Source of the DNA: JBBIPA01 sp963775935
GTDB lineage: Bacteria; Chloroflexota; Dehalococcoidia; GIF9; UBA5629
NCBI GenBank assembly: GCA_963775935.1
Contig: CAVZKR010000002.1
Coordinates: 186,001-250,000, forward strand
Direction of reading: 5' to 3'
Length of the DNA: 64,000 bases
Notes under the pieces: model-generated
Databases searched by the model: none
What the model saw: the letters and a program-made list of their open reading frames with translations, nothing else
Told to the model about the DNA's origin: nothing
Part shown: piece by piece, positions 1 through 9,204 of the stretch
Layout of the letters: each line of letters starts with the position of its first letter
Numbering within the stretch: the stretch's first letter is position 1
Program-made: the position numbers and the translations under genes

Positions 1-2
1 TC

Positions 3-119
3 GCCAGAGCGAGCTGCCTCATCTGTATCCCCGAGGGTAAGGACTCGCTGAGCGCCGGCGACATGGTGCCTGTGCAGCTCCTCACCCCCACCTTACGCGA
101 CCTGGAAATGGCTCCTTAG
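3..119 (+). CDS. MoeA-like molybdopterin molybdenumtransferase, C-terminal end (partial)
   Basis: Only the last 38 codons are in the window; the reading frame is open from the left edge to a TAG. The residues include ASCLICIPEGKDSLSAGD followed by MVPVQLL, which resembles the C-terminal domain (domain IV) of MoeA-type proteins, where a small beta domain ends in a 'L.AG..V.V.LL' pattern. MoeA inserts molybdenum or tungsten into molybdopterin. That would suit a window holding a DMSO-reductase-family enzyme and an aldehyde ferredoxin oxidoreductase, but the fragment is too short for certainty. Confidence 0.5.
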   Translation, partial: ARASCLICIPEGKDSLSAGDMVPVQLLTPTLRDLEMAP

Positions 120-191
120 TTCACTCCTGTCGTCGCAAAACATTTCCCCTGTTGCCGTGAGCTATCCCCCTGTATTGCGGCCTATCTATTT

Positions 192-275
192 TGTCATTGC
201 GAGGAACGCAGTGACGAAGCAATCGCTACGTTATCAATTAGACAAAGAGATTGCTTCGCTTCGCTCGCAATGACA
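192..275. repeat. Dispersed palindromic repeat, full copy
   Basis: An 84-bp imperfect palindrome running from TGTCATTGCGAGG to CTCGCAATGACA, with inner arms GACGAAGCAATC and GAGATTGCTTCG. The same unit recurs throughout the window, always between genes or at their edges. It could fold as a long hairpin. It looks like a MITE- or REP-type element. Confidence 0.9.
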
Positions 276-317
276 TCGAAATAATAGTACGCATGTAGGG
301 GCGTACCTTGCTACTCT

Positions 318-767
318 TTATAAACGCCCGCCCGGATTTGCTTTCTGGAAATCTCCAGTGCCCAGCATGATAGACATCTGGATATGCGGTCTCTCAAATT
401 TTGTCCACGTTACCTGACCGTGTTCTACTCCTTTGGGTAGAAAGAATGCTGCGGTCTTATTGCAGACATATTTTTCACCGCCGATGTAGCTCTCTATTTC
501 TGCTCCCAGATATTCGGGGCGTTGCGGGTCGGAGCCGATATTCAGGGCAATCTGGTCGTAGGGATGGGAATGGAGTTTAGGTACCAGAGCTCTGGGCTCC
601 GGCATTTCGTATATCCATGCCAGCTCCAAATAGACATTACAACCTGGTACGAGTTTATTGCTCATATAGGTTAAGGTGGGATTGGTGCGCCCTTTCAGGT
701 TCAAACCGGCAGCAACCTCGCGAATAGGCAGTGTTATCATGTAGTTACCAGCGTTTGATTCAGACAT
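318..767 (-). CDS. Cupin-like protein
   Basis: A 149-residue protein read from the ATG that follows a strong AAAGGAGGAG ribosome site; the frame stays open further upstream, but without such a site. The central HSHPYDQ and the later GVEHGQVTW look like the two metal-binding histidine motifs of a cupin barrel. No signal peptide or membrane segment is seen. It stands alone between a dispersed repeat and a divergent gene. Small cupins of this kind occur beside aromatic and keto-acid catabolic genes, and two smaller cupins lie in the catabolic cluster 11 kb away, so a related role is possible. The substrate is unknown. Confidence 0.6.
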   Translation of the reverse strand: MSESNAGNYMITLPIREVAAGLNLKGRTNPTLTYMSNKLVPGCNVYLELAWIYEMPEPRALVPKLHSHPYDQIALNIGSDPQRPEYLGAEIESYIGGEKYVCNKTAAFFLPKGVEHGQVTWTKFERPHIQMSIMLGTGDFQKANPGGRL

Positions 768-941
768 GTTGTATCTCCTCCTTTTATTTTGTGTGACGAC
801 TGATGGGCGGTAATTATTTGGGAAACGAACTGTGACCGGACTGTATTCTATCAATTATAGTGTCGGTGTCAACCGTAAATAGCTCGTGTGTAAAAATATT
901 GTACAGGCGATTTGTTAATACCTTTTTGGTAGAATAGGGGT

Positions 942-1526
942 ATGTACAAGTTTCCCATTTCTAGGCTTAAGGGTTTTATCCCTACGACAATTTTCGGCAT
1001 TGTTCTTTGGCTTGGTCAATGGTGGGCGGAGGAAAAAGGCTTGATTAAACAAGAAAATGCTGACATTATCTTATATGTTGCTATTGCTATTTTCGTTGGT
1101 GGGCTAATATATATGCTGTGGCCGTGGTTATCACAAATATCCCCAATTAGAATTCGAAGTCCATTTACTATAAGAAAACAAGGGCAACATTTCTCTAATC
1201 AGATAAAGAAAATACCAAGTCGAATAGAATATGATAATGTCCTTTGGGAAGATGGAGGTACACGCTATTGGGGTAGTGGTGTTGTGGTTATTGGCCCTTT
1301 ATGCCCTAACGATTTTACGCCTTTATGTACTGAAGATCGTGGTCAAATTAATAGTAACCCAAGTGAAGATACGTTAATTTCTGATTCTGATTATAACTCG
1401 CGGTTGTTTTGCTTGAAGTGTAAAAGTAAATATACCTTAGGCACAGAACCAAAGAGTATAGAAGATTCACGAGATGAGGTTAATAATCTCTTTGAGGGAA
1501 AGAGAAGGCGTGAGCAAGAAACTTAG
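942..1526 (+). CDS. Hypothetical membrane protein with Cys-pair tail
   Basis: 194 residues, not recognised as a named family. Two hydrophobic stretches at about residues 12-28 and 42-63 predict a membrane hairpin. The rest is soluble, with CPNDFTPLC near residue 125 and LFCLKCKSKY near residue 155. These two Cys pairs could form a zinc-ribbon-like knuckle. The gene is AT-rich compared with the catabolic genes and stands alone. The ATG lies shortly after a possible -10 element (TAGAAT); no clear ribosome site is visible, so it may be translated from a very short leader. Confidence 0.55.
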   Translation: MYKFPISRLKGFIPTTIFGIVLWLGQWWAEEKGLIKQENADIILYVAIAIFVGGLIYMLWPWLSQISPIRIRSPFTIRKQGQHFSNQIKKIPSRIEYDNVLWEDGGTRYWGSGVVVIGPLCPNDFTPLCTEDRGQINSNPSEDTLISDSDYNSRLFCLKCKSKYTLGTEPKSIEDSRDEVNNLFEGKRRREQET

Positions 1527-1644
1527 ATTGCTTTTTGCGTTAGTTCTATATATGGAAGGTTATCAGGTTTGATTAGCTCTAGTAGCGTTGACCTTCCCCC
1601 AGTTTTAGTATAACCGTCTATTAGAGTCCCACCGCCATTCTTAT

Positions 1645-1797
1645 TCATATATCTTTGACACCGTCTTCATCGTAAGTAAAAATGTCCTCAATCTTGACGT
1701 CGAACAGTCTGGATATTTTGAAGGCAAGGGGAAGTGAGGGGTCGTATTGGCCTTTCTCGATGTGATTATTCGAGGTATTCAGGTGATTAATATGCTG
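1645..1797 (-). pseudogene. Remnant of an XRE-family regulator
   Basis: The reverse strand encodes IEKGQYDPSLPLAFKISRLF followed by a VKIEDIFTYDEDG-like end. This is the recognisable C-terminal two-thirds of the short Cro/CI-type regulators that normally read 'SRQTI..IEKG.Y.PSL.LAFKI...F...IEDIF'. The region upstream of the IEKG motif is not helix-turn-helix-like and runs into a stop, so the DNA-binding helices are missing. It lies immediately downstream of the SDR gene. Confidence 0.6.
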
Positions 1798-1809
1798 CTA
1801 TAAAGCACT

Positions 1810-2562
1810 TCACCTTTGATTAATACTCTGGAAGATCTGCTCGAAATTAGTTCTCGAGCTCATTACTGAGCGTCTGTCTTCACCTATTACTATTTCATAT
1901 TCATCATTTGCCAGTGCTGTCAGAGTTGCCTTGGCGACCTCTGATGGTGGTATCCCTTTCAATTTTTGCTCACCAGCTTTGGTGCTTCTATCGAATATCT
2001 CAGTATCCACTATCGGCGGTATAATTTCGAATACTTTTATATTCTTATCCCTCAATTGGTGTCTCAATGATATCGTGAACGAATGAATTGCTGCTTTAGT
2101 AGCACAATAAAGGGGTTTACTGGCTTTGGGAACAAATGCCATCCCTGAACCTATATTGATAATTGCCGCCTCTGCTCTTTTGAGGAATAATGGAATGAAA
2201 TAGGAAGACAGGTGAACCGGGGCGATGAGGTTAATATCGATTTCACTATCATCATCAAGTAAGTCCTGAGTCCCGTTCTTGAAATTTATCCTCCTCTGAA
2301 TTCCGGCATTGTTAATTAAAACATTGATGTCTTTGAAACTATCTTTGACCCAGTTGAATAATGCTTCACGTTCCTTCTCTTTGGATACATCACATACTCT
2401 AATCTGTAGTTGTGGCAGCTTTTGCTGGGCTTCTTTGAGTTTGTTTTCCCTTCTTCCGCAGATAATTACCTTATTGCCAGCATTGATTAATACTTCAGCC
2501 AGTGAGAAACCAATACCTGTGGCCCCACCGGTAATCAGGACTGTGTTATTTTTTGTTTTCAT
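1810..2562 (-). CDS. SDR-family oxidoreductase
   Basis: A 250-residue short-chain dehydrogenase/reductase. The NAD(P)-binding motif TGGATGIG is at residues 12-19, NNAG near residue 85, a catalytic Ser in the IGSGMAF strand, and YCATK as the Tyr/Lys pair near residue 150. The length is typical of classical SDRs. The C-terminal half (PPIVDTEIFD and beyond) resembles the DltE/YdfG-like subgroup that uses small alcohols or aldehydes. A GGAG ribosome site precedes a GTG-ATG pair; the ATG is taken as start. It is a single gene. The substrate cannot be told from sequence. Confidence 0.8.
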   Translation of the reverse strand: MKTKNNTVLITGGATGIGFSLAEVLINAGNKVIICGRRENKLKEAQQKLPQLQIRVCDVSKEKEREALFNWVKDSFKDINVLINNAGIQRRINFKNGTQDLLDDDSEIDINLIAPVHLSSYFIPLFLKRAEAAIINIGSGMAFVPKASKPLYCATKAAIHSFTISLRHQLRDKNIKVFEIIPPIVDTEIFDRSTKAGEQKLKGIPPSEVAKATLTALANDEYEIVIGEDRRSVMSSRTNFEQIFQSINQR

Positions 2563-2661
2563 CACTTTCTCCGCTATTCCAGGATTTGCCTGTAGTAACT
2601 ATAGTATATTAAAAAGTATCATTTGATTCGGGCAAATTATAGCTCATAACTCAAAGATATT

Positions 2662-3498
2662 TTACGACGGCTGCTCTAAGTGGAGACGACGAGACTCGCG
2701 CAGACGCCGGAAGAGAAGAGTCAAACTTACTGCCGCCACCGCCAGATTGCCAATAACCACAATAACTAACTGCCCAACCGTTGGACCACCGAAGGAGTAG
2801 ATAATATCCCAGAGGGAGTGGAGAATCACCGCTACTATGAAAGCTCCGACTACCGTGAAATTTACTACCTTTCGTCCCTTTCGGTTTCGTTCTCGCCAGA
2901 GCACCGCACAGACAAAACCAGTCCACGCAGCGTGACCTGCAGGTGCCAGTAAGCCGCGAATAAATAATACCTCTTCGAATGAGCCAATGTCGCCACGTGA
3001 AGCGATCAACGTTGTCAAACCATAGCCCATAGTTTCCAGCGCCGCAAATCCCATGCCACAGGCAACACCGAAAAGTAATCCATCAGCTTCTGAGCGATAC
3101 TGCCAGCGAATGAAAATAATAACCGGCAGGATGAGCTTGACAACTTCCTCGATGAATCCTACGCCGAATAGCCCCAGGAACGACGTATTCTGCAGGGTTG
3201 CATATTCAATAGTCGCTGCAGCCGCTACACCGAGTATTCCCCCAACGAGAAAACACATTGCTGCTATTGTAATCGGTGATTGCGCCTGATGTACCTCACG
3301 GTCAATAGCACGCTCTTGCCCGTAGAAATAGGCTACGAACGTTAACGGTACGACAAAGGCTCCCAGCAGGAGCACAGTGGGGACCAAATTTAGATTCTGA
3401 GTTAGCTTTAATGCCTGCTCAGTAGCGATGAAGAGGATGATTCCTCCGACAAGAATTTGGAACCATCTACTGCGTAGAAAACCCAGTCCCTTTTTCAC
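2662..3498 (-). CDS. PrsW-family intramembrane metalloprotease
   Basis: 278 residues with about eight hydrophobic segments. It carries the family's four conserved spots in order: FIEEVVK (EExxK), a Glu in FAALETMGYG, GHAAWTGF and LHSLWD. These are the proposed zinc or catalytic residues of PrsW proteases, which cleave membrane anti-sigma factors or related substrates. No anti-sigma factor is nearby, so the substrate is open. The N-terminus MKKGLGFLRSRWF is positively charged and leads straight into the first membrane helix. Confidence 0.85.
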   Translation of the reverse strand: MKKGLGFLRSRWFQILVGGIILFIATEQALKLTQNLNLVPTVLLLGAFVVPLTFVAYFYGQERAIDREVHQAQSPITIAAMCFLVGGILGVAAAATIEYATLQNTSFLGLFGVGFIEEVVKLILPVIIFIRWQYRSEADGLLFGVACGMGFAALETMGYGLTTLIASRGDIGSFEEVLFIRGLLAPAGHAAWTGFVCAVLWRERNRKGRKVVNFTVVGAFIVAVILHSLWDIIYSFGGPTVGQLVIVVIGNLAVAAVSLTLLFRRLRESRRLHLEQPS

Positions 3499-3546
3499 AA
3501 CTATCCCTCCATTCTTAAAGATGGCAGAGCTGTTTCAGGATAACAC

Positions 3547-4524
3547 TTACATCCATTTACCGATCCACTCAAGCATTTTCTCCGGCTTGTCCTCAAAATA
3601 GCTGTAGGACTCAAAACGGTGGGTGGTGTCTTCAATCCAGAAAAAGTCTTTGGGGTTGTCAGGAGTTCCTTGGTGAAAACTCTGAATGTCGCTCAGTTCA
3701 GTCCAGGGATCGTTTCTTGCCTGGACATACATGGTTGGCACCTTTATATCCTTGACGTATTCCTTCGGAGACATTTCTCCCATGGGATAGGCGCCCCGCC
3801 AGACAACAAATTTCTTTACCATGGGCAGCAGCAGTTTTGCTCCGACAGGGGTAAATAACTTCTTGGCATAGGTGCGCACAAAGACTTCCATAGATATCGG
3901 CTGGACAGCGAACAGGCACTTCACATTGGTGAAGGCTTTCGGCTCCTTGCTCATGGCGACGATGGTTGAGTTGGCTCCCATGCAGAAACTGACAAAACCG
4001 GCATTCATATGTTTTAATTCGTCTCTGCCCTTTACATACTCCATTGCTGCTACTACATCTTTGTATTCTTTCAGGCCGACGCCGGCTATGCCTTTGTTCG
4101 GGTCAGGGCCGCTTTCACCGTGATTGCGGAAATCGAACATCAGCATCCAGTATCCCTTTTTATGCAAATGCTCAGCCGTCCTTAGAAATTGTATTTCCTT
4201 GTTGTAAAGTTTGGAGACATTTTTGTACCGGACGGTGGAGCCGTATTTAGTCAGGCCACCGACATGGGTCAGCAGTATTAATTTCTTGAGAGAACCGGGA
4301 ATAAGCCAGCCTTTAATTGTTACCCCGTCGGATGTATTGAACTCTATAGGCTCAAAATCCATGTCATAATCCCGGGGATTTTTGGGGACAGGCTGGCGGT
4401 TAAGATAGATTACCGTGCCGGCAATGAAATAGCAGAGAAACAGGTAGAGAAGAATGATGACCAGAATGATACCTATAATGATTGGTAGAGCAAGCATTAA
4501 CGTTTCAATACAAAGATTTGTCAT
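3547..4524 (-). CDS. Membrane-anchored alpha/beta hydrolase
   Basis: 325 residues with one strong N-terminal membrane helix (residues about 9-37) and then an alpha/beta-hydrolase fold. MLMFDFRNHGESG is the usual strand-3/loop motif. The nucleophile elbow reads GFVSFCMGANS, so the expected Ser is replaced by Cys (S-F-C-M-G). ARNDPWTE would supply the acid and EDTTHRFES the His. Cys in this position is known in dienelactone hydrolases, but this protein is longer and membrane-bound. The product could face either side of the membrane. It is followed, 48 bp away on the same strand, by the PrsW gene. Confidence 0.75.
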   Translation of the reverse strand: MTNLCIETLMLALPIIIGIILVIILLYLFLCYFIAGTVIYLNRQPVPKNPRDYDMDFEPIEFNTSDGVTIKGWLIPGSLKKLILLTHVGGLTKYGSTVRYKNVSKLYNKEIQFLRTAEHLHKKGYWMLMFDFRNHGESGPDPNKGIAGVGLKEYKDVVAAMEYVKGRDELKHMNAGFVSFCMGANSTIVAMSKEPKAFTNVKCLFAVQPISMEVFVRTYAKKLFTPVGAKLLLPMVKKFVVWRGAYPMGEMSPKEYVKDIKVPTMYVQARNDPWTELSDIQSFHQGTPDNPKDFFWIEDTTHRFESYSYFEDKPEKMLEWIGKWM

Positions 4525-4615
4525 GCCATTATATCACGCTTATTCCTCCCTGGTAACACGATGATATATTGCAACTTCCCTGATTTGCTACTAGAATTTG
4601 AATAAGGTGAAAATT

Positions 4616-4912
4616 GGTAGTCAGCATTGGTACTATTTCACCGGAGGCAACGATATCATATTCGATAACAGCTAGTAATGCCAATGCCACAGTGAGTACT
4701 ACCGTTACGGTTACTGTTACTACCGCTGTGGACGGAGCGATGGTGCCAAAGGTGCCACGCAAAGCTTAACCTTTTATTAAGCCGATACTCAGACGGTGAC
4801 CTATTTATGGCAGGTAACTGAGGCTGGAGACTATGGGGCGCGGCTGCATACGATAACGCCCAATGCCATGAAAACACTCGATTATATTACTCTCACCATA
4901 GGATGTGAGTAA
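4616..4912 (+). other. Gene-poor stretch with possible remnant of a secreted-protein gene
   Basis: The roughly 460 bp between the hydrolase and zinc-ribbon genes have no convincing complete gene. On the plus strand two adjoining frames spell a Thr/Val-rich stretch (ATVSTTVTVTVTTAVDGA) and then a tail (QVTEAGDYGARLHTITPNAM) ending at a TAA. This reads like a broken beta-rich secreted protein. Codon content is not decisive, so the call is weak. Confidence 0.2.
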
Positions 4913-4929
4913 GTCGCTGCTGTAAATGA

Positions 4930-4958
4930 ACAGAGGCTGGGGTATACCCAGCCTCTGT
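4930..4958 (-). terminator. Hairpin terminator candidate
   Basis: Twelve perfectly paired bases (ACAGAGGCTGGG with CCCAGCCTCTGT) around a 5-base loop, 26 bp past the stop of the zinc-ribbon gene. There is no T-run on the minus side, so it may be an inefficient or Rho-assisted terminator. Confidence 0.55.
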
Positions 4959-4983
4959 ATGCGTTCGCAATTGTGAGCGAGAC

Positions 4984-5289
4984 TTATCTGTTTACTTTTA
5001 CTTTATTGTAGCAAGCGCTACAGTAAACAGGTCTATCTTCACGTGGCTGAAACGGCACTTCGGTGGATTGACCACACTGAGAGCACACTGCCGGAAACAT
5101 CTGGCGTCTGCTGCTTGTGTAGCTGGAATCGCTTTGTCCGCGCTCAGCTTTCCTTGCCTGACGGCACGCAGGGCAGCGTTTCGGCTCGTTTTTGTACCCT
5201 CGGGATGCGAATGCCTCTTGTTCGTCAGCGGTGAACGTAAACGTAGCACTGCAGTCGGAACACTGGATTGACTTATCCTGAAAACTCAT
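4984..5289 (-). CDS. Zinc-ribbon protein (zf-trcl type)
   Basis: 101 residues with two zinc-knuckle regions: CSDC near residue 10 paired with CPAC near residue 38, and CSQC near residue 73 paired with CSAC near residue 92. The first half, with FTADEQEAFASRGY between the knuckles, matches the 'probable zinc-ribbon' family common in Chloroflexota and Firmicutes. The function is unknown; nucleic-acid or protein binding is the usual guess. An AGGAGG site sits 7 bases before the ATG. It is monocistronic, with a hairpin downstream. Confidence 0.8.
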   Translation of the reverse strand: MSFQDKSIQCSDCSATFTFTADEQEAFASRGYKNEPKRCPACRQARKAERGQSDSSYTSSRRQMFPAVCSQCGQSTEVPFQPREDRPVYCSACYNKVKVNR

Positions 5290-5500
5290 CGGATATCCTC
5301 CTCTCTTTTATAGTTGGTTTGAGTTGGGGCTATCCGGTAGCTGATTTAATTTTGGTGAATTAAACTGTGTACGAGATTAGCTAAACTAAAACCACTGTTT
5401 TCTAGTATAAAGTAAAAGTGAAAGGAAAGCAAATCGGGCTGGGATATGGCCTCCGATGGTTGTGGCCGATTATCCGTAATGTAATTTTTTAAGGCTGGTT

Positions 5501-5530
5501 TTGTATGCATCACATTTTTTGTGCTAAAAT
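5501..5530 (+). promoter_or_regulatory. Possible promoter of the catabolic cluster
   Basis: TTGTAT and TAAAAT spaced by 18 bases, about 130 bp before the transhydroxylase start. The rest of the 368-bp gap (5290-5657) is AT-rich and shows no other feature I can support. The match is only moderate. Confidence 0.3.
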
Positions 5531-5657
5531 AGCGTCTGGTTTTGCACCAAGAACCCGATTTGCTTAATCCATGGAAATGAATGGTCAACTGCGTAGAATT
5601 ATGTATGTGTATCTTAATCGGATACGATATATGAAGCGATAGTAAGGAGGATGTTTT

Positions 5658-8180
5658 ATGTCTGAACAGGTCTTCACCACATGTACTGTCGGCGGGCCAC
5701 TTTCAGTTTATGTCCGCGATGGCAAAATCGTCAGAGTTCGCCCCATTGTCATTGACGAAAAGGATTTAAAACCATGGACCATCGAGGCGAAAGGTAAGAA
5801 ATTCTCCCCGCCCAAGCAGATTAAGCTGGCGCCCTTTGCCGTAACCGAGAGAATGAAAGTGAATTCCGAAGAGCGGATTAAGTATCCGATGAAGAGGATA
5901 GACTTCGACCCCAGGAGCAAGGACCGACGCACCGAGAACAGAGGCAAGTCAGGGTACGTGCGTATAAGCTGGGATGAGGCTTTGTCTATCGTCTCCGGTG
6001 AAATAAAACGAATCAGGGAGACTTATGGACCGGAAGCGATTACCGGCATCACCTCATCGCATCATAACTGGGGCGTAGTGAACTATAAGATGGGCCCTTT
6101 TATGAGATTTTTAAATTGCCTCGGCTTTACCTTCATATTCGATAATCCTGATAGCTGGGAAGGCTTCCACTGGGGAGCGGTGCACACCTATGGCTTTTTC
6201 TGGAGATTAGGTTGTCCTGAGCCCTACGACCTTCTCGAGGACACACTGAAAAATGCCGAGATGGTAGTATATTGGTCGAACGATCCCTATAGCACCTGGG
6301 GAACGTATTGTGGCGGTGAGTCGCAGGTCTGGCGTCTGTGGACGAGAGAAGCAGGCATTAAGCAGGTGTTTATCGACCCCTTCTGCAACTATACCGCAGC
6401 CACTATTGGAGACAAATGGATAGCTCCCAAAGTTGGCACCGATGCGGCTCTGGCGCTGGCTATCGCCTATGTCTGGCTGCAGGACGACAGCTATGATAAG
6501 AAGTATCTGGAAACGCATACCATCGGTTTTGAACAATTCAGGGACTATATTTTAGGCAAAGAGGATAAGAAGCCCAAGACGCCGCAATGGGCTGAGAAAA
6601 TCTGCGGTGTTCCAGCACGAAAAATCACAGCGTTAGCCAGGGAGTGGGCATCAAAGAGAACGGTCGTTTCCTGCGGTGTCCGAGGTGGGTTCGGTGGCGC
6701 TATGCGTCTGGCGTATGGACATGAGTGGGCGCGTATTGTGGTGCTCCTGCAGGCAATGCAGGGTCTGGGCAAGCCCGGCGTCAGTTTGTGGGGCAGTGGC
6801 ATGGGTGCTCCGTTTAATGGCGACTTCTATTTCCCGGGCTATGCTGATGCCGAGTCGAAAATGCCCACTACTCCTGCTGCAAATAAGAAAATCACCAATC
6901 CTGTACAGCAGCGGCTCTATCGCTTGTTGTTCCCTGATGCTATTTTGAATCCGCCTGTCGAGTGGCGTGGGGAAGGATTTTGTGGAAACTCGATAGAGCA
7001 GCAACTCAAACCGTACAAATATCCGCTGCCAGGAAAATCTGAAGTCAAGATGTTCTATCGATATGGCGGCTCATTTATTGGAACCATGACCGAAACGAAT
7101 AGATGGGTGATGGCGTACCAGAGCCCGAAACTGGAATTTGTGGTCAATCAGGATTGCTGGTGGGGCAGTGAAACGAAGTTCGCCGATATCATACTGCCGG
7201 CATGCACTAACTTGGAGCGCGACGATATTGCCGAGTTCGGCAGTCCGGGCGGCTATTCCGCCCACGGCAGTAGCGGCTGCAACTACCGGGTTATCGTTCG
7301 GCAGAAGAAGTGTATTGAGCCGCTCTATGAATCCAAGGCGGATTACGATATATTTACCCTTCTCTCCGAGAGACTTGGCATCAAGGATGATTTCACCGAT
7401 GGCGGCAAGACGGTGATGGACTGGGTGAAACGATACTTCGAGATATCTGAACTGCCCAAGCATATCTCGTGGGAGGAGTTTAACAGGAAAGGTTACTTTG
7501 TCGTGCCGGTTCCAGACAATTATAAACCTACCTACGGCTTGCGCTGGTTCTATGAGGGCCGAACCTGTGATACCCCTGACTATTTGAATCCCAAGAGAAA
7601 CACTGACAAGGGCAATGAGCTCTCTACCTACAGTGGCAAAATAGAGTTTGTTTCCCAGAGCCTTACCCAGCATCTGCCCAATGATAAAGAGCGACCTCCG
7701 ATGCCGCGGTATATACCAAGCTGGGAAGGGCCGAACTCACGAATTGCCCGTAAATACCCGTTACAATTGTTGTCTCCGCATCCCAGGTATTCTTTCCATA
7801 CTCACTATGATACCCACAGCCCCTGGCTTGCTGATATCCCGGGACATCGCATGTTGAAAGATGGGTACTCGTACTGGACAGTGAGGATTCATCCTTCCGA
7901 TGCTGGGCAAAGGGGCATCAACGAAGGCGATATTGTCAGATTGTACAACGATCGTGGTTCAGTGCTTGGCGCAGCCCATGTCACCGAGCGCACACGGCCG
8001 GGTGTTATTCACAGCTACTGCTCATCTATCAAATATGACCCTCTGGAGCCAGGCAAACCTTATTCTACAGACAAAGGTGGCTGTGTCAACATGCTCACTT
8101 CGGTGAAAATGTTATCGAAGAATGCTCCAGGTATGGCACCGAACTCCTGCCAAATAGAAATCGAGAAATGGGAGGCATAG
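5658..8180 (+). CDS. Transhydroxylase-type molybdopterin oxidoreductase, large subunit
   Basis: 840 residues, a DMSO-reductase-family catalytic subunit. The N-terminus has only a single Cys (TTCTVGG) and so lacks the Fe-S cluster site usual in the family, as in pyrogallol-phloroglucinol transhydroxylase of Pelobacter acidigallici. The HHNWG (His135) and NPDSWEG (Asp165, Ser166, Trp167) spots keep the spacing I recall for His144/Asp174/Ser175/Trp176 of that enzyme, where Ser binds Mo; Tyr395 would match its Tyr404. The C-terminal molybdopterin-binding domain follows from about residue 700. There is no Tat signal, so it is cytoplasmic. An AAGGAGGATG site precedes the ATG. The small subunit starts 7 bp downstream. 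It probably transfers hydroxyl groups between polyhydroxybenzenes without net redox; the exact substrate is inferred. Confidence 0.85.
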   Translation: MSEQVFTTCTVGGPLSVYVRDGKIVRVRPIVIDEKDLKPWTIEAKGKKFSPPKQIKLAPFAVTERMKVNSEERIKYPMKRIDFDPRSKDRRTENRGKSGYVRISWDEALSIVSGEIKRIRETYGPEAITGITSSHHNWGVVNYKMGPFMRFLNCLGFTFIFDNPDSWEGFHWGAVHTYGFFWRLGCPEPYDLLEDTLKNAEMVVYWSNDPYSTWGTYCGGESQVWRLWTREAGIKQVFIDPFCNYTAATIGDKWIAPKVGTDAALALAIAYVWLQDDSYDKKYLETHTIGFEQFRDYILGKEDKKPKTPQWAEKICGVPARKITALAREWASKRTVVSCGVRGGFGGAMRLAYGHEWARIVVLLQAMQGLGKPGVSLWGSGMGAPFNGDFYFPGYADAESKMPTTPAANKKITNPVQQRLYRLLFPDAILNPPVEWRGEGFCGNSIEQQLKPYKYPLPGKSEVKMFYRYGGSFIGTMTETNRWVMAYQSPKLEFVVNQDCWWGSETKFADIILPACTNLERDDIAEFGSPGGYSAHGSSGCNYRVIVRQKKCIEPLYESKADYDIFTLLSERLGIKDDFTDGGKTVMDWVKRYFEISELPKHISWEEFNRKGYFVVPVPDNYKPTYGLRWFYEGRTCDTPDYLNPKRNTDKGNELSTYSGKIEFVSQSLTQHLPNDKERPPMPRYIPSWEGPNSRIARKYPLQLLSPHPRYSFHTHYDTHSPWLADIPGHRMLKDGYSYWTVRIHPSDAGQRGINEGDIVRLYNDRGSVLGAAHVTERTRPGVIHSYCSSIKYDPLEPGKPYSTDKGGCVNMLTSVKMLSKNAPGMAPNSCQIEIEKWEA

Positions 8181-8187
8181 AAAAGAA

Positions 8188-9042
8188 ATGGCAAAGAAAT
8201 ACGGAATGGTCATTGACGTCACCAAATGCAATGGCTGCTACAACTGCTTTTTATCGTGTCGAGATGAATACTGCGGGAATGACTATCCACCGTACTCGGC
8301 AGCACAGCCGAGCAGCGGTCATTTCTGGATGAAGGTGGTAGAGAAAGAGCGGGGTCAGTATCCCAGAGTAAAGGTAGCATATACATCGATACCGTGCATG
8401 CAATGCGAGAAGCCAAGCTGTGTGAGTGCGGCATTGAATGGCGGAGCGTATCAGAGGGACGATGGCATTGTTATCATTGACCCGGAGAAAGCGGTAGGGC
8501 AGAAAGAAATTATGAATGCCTGCCCCTATCGAGTGATTTACTGGAACGAGGAGAAGAAGCTTCCGCAAAAGTGCACCTTCTGCGCACATTTGCTGGATAA
8601 AGGATGGAAGGAGCCGCGTTGTGTGGAGGCATGTCCCACGGCAGCGCTGCTGTTTGGTGACTTAAACGACCCCAATAGCGAGATTGCGAATGTAGTGGCC
8701 AGTGGCAAAATAGAGGTATTGCATCCTGAATATGCCTTGGAGCCGAAGGTGAAGTACATCGGGCTGCCGAAGCGCTTTATCGCTGGTGAGGTAGTATTCA
8801 GAGATAAACAGGATGAAAGCGCTGAGGGGGTCAAGGTAACCTTAAAGGGTGCTGGCATGGAAAAGACCACAGCGACGGACAACTATGGAGACTTCGAGTT
8901 TGAAGGTTTAGAAGCAGATAAAGAGTATACAGTAGCCGTGGAGCAGAAAGGGTATACGACGAAGAAGCTGAAAACAAAGACCAAAATTGATATCTACTTA
9001 GGTGAGATAGTGCTGAGCAAAGCAGTTGCTGCAGCTAAATAG
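8188..9042 (+). CDS. Transhydroxylase-type iron-sulfur small subunit with C-terminal beta domain
   Basis: 284 residues. The first 190 hold ferredoxin-type Cys motifs (CNGCYNCFLSC, CMQCEKPSC, CPYRV, CTFCAHLL, CVEACP) for several [4Fe-4S] clusters, though the second group is one Cys short of four, consistent with the three clusters of the Pelobacter enzyme. Residues about 195-280 form a carboxypeptidase-regulatory or transthyretin-like beta domain (AGEVVFRDK to DIYLGEIVL). That extra domain is a hallmark of the transhydroxylase beta subunit and is absent from most DMSO-reductase partners. It lies directly behind the catalytic subunit and surely forms a complex with it. Confidence 0.87.
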   Translation: MAKKYGMVIDVTKCNGCYNCFLSCRDEYCGNDYPPYSAAQPSSGHFWMKVVEKERGQYPRVKVAYTSIPCMQCEKPSCVSAALNGGAYQRDDGIVIIDPEKAVGQKEIMNACPYRVIYWNEEKKLPQKCTFCAHLLDKGWKEPRCVEACPTAALLFGDLNDPNSEIANVVASGKIEVLHPEYALEPKVKYIGLPKRFIAGEVVFRDKQDESAEGVKVTLKGAGMEKTTATDNYGDFEFEGLEADKEYTVAVEQKGYTTKKLKTKTKIDIYLGEIVLSKAVAAAK

Positions 9043-9204
9043 TTGGAGTATAATTGACCACTGTCACATTTGCAGATTTTGTAGACGAACTTAGGAAGTG
9101 AGGAAAGGAGGCACAGGTATCGTCAATAACAGCAGTAATACAGTCTGAACAGTATAACTCTACGTATATCATTTGCGAAAATTACAGAATTAAAGGAGGA
9201 AAAG

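Noticed and set aside
768..854. Longer N-terminus of the cupin-like protein
   Set aside because: The strong ribosome site lies just before the internal ATG, and the upstream residues do not look like the family.
4529..4877. Minus-strand Val/Thr-rich reading frames
   Set aside because: They mirror a repetitive plus-strand stretch and have no ribosome site or family match.
5346..5588. Minus-strand frame upstream of the transhydroxylase
   Set aside because: No ribosome site or recognisable sequence; it lies over the likely promoter.
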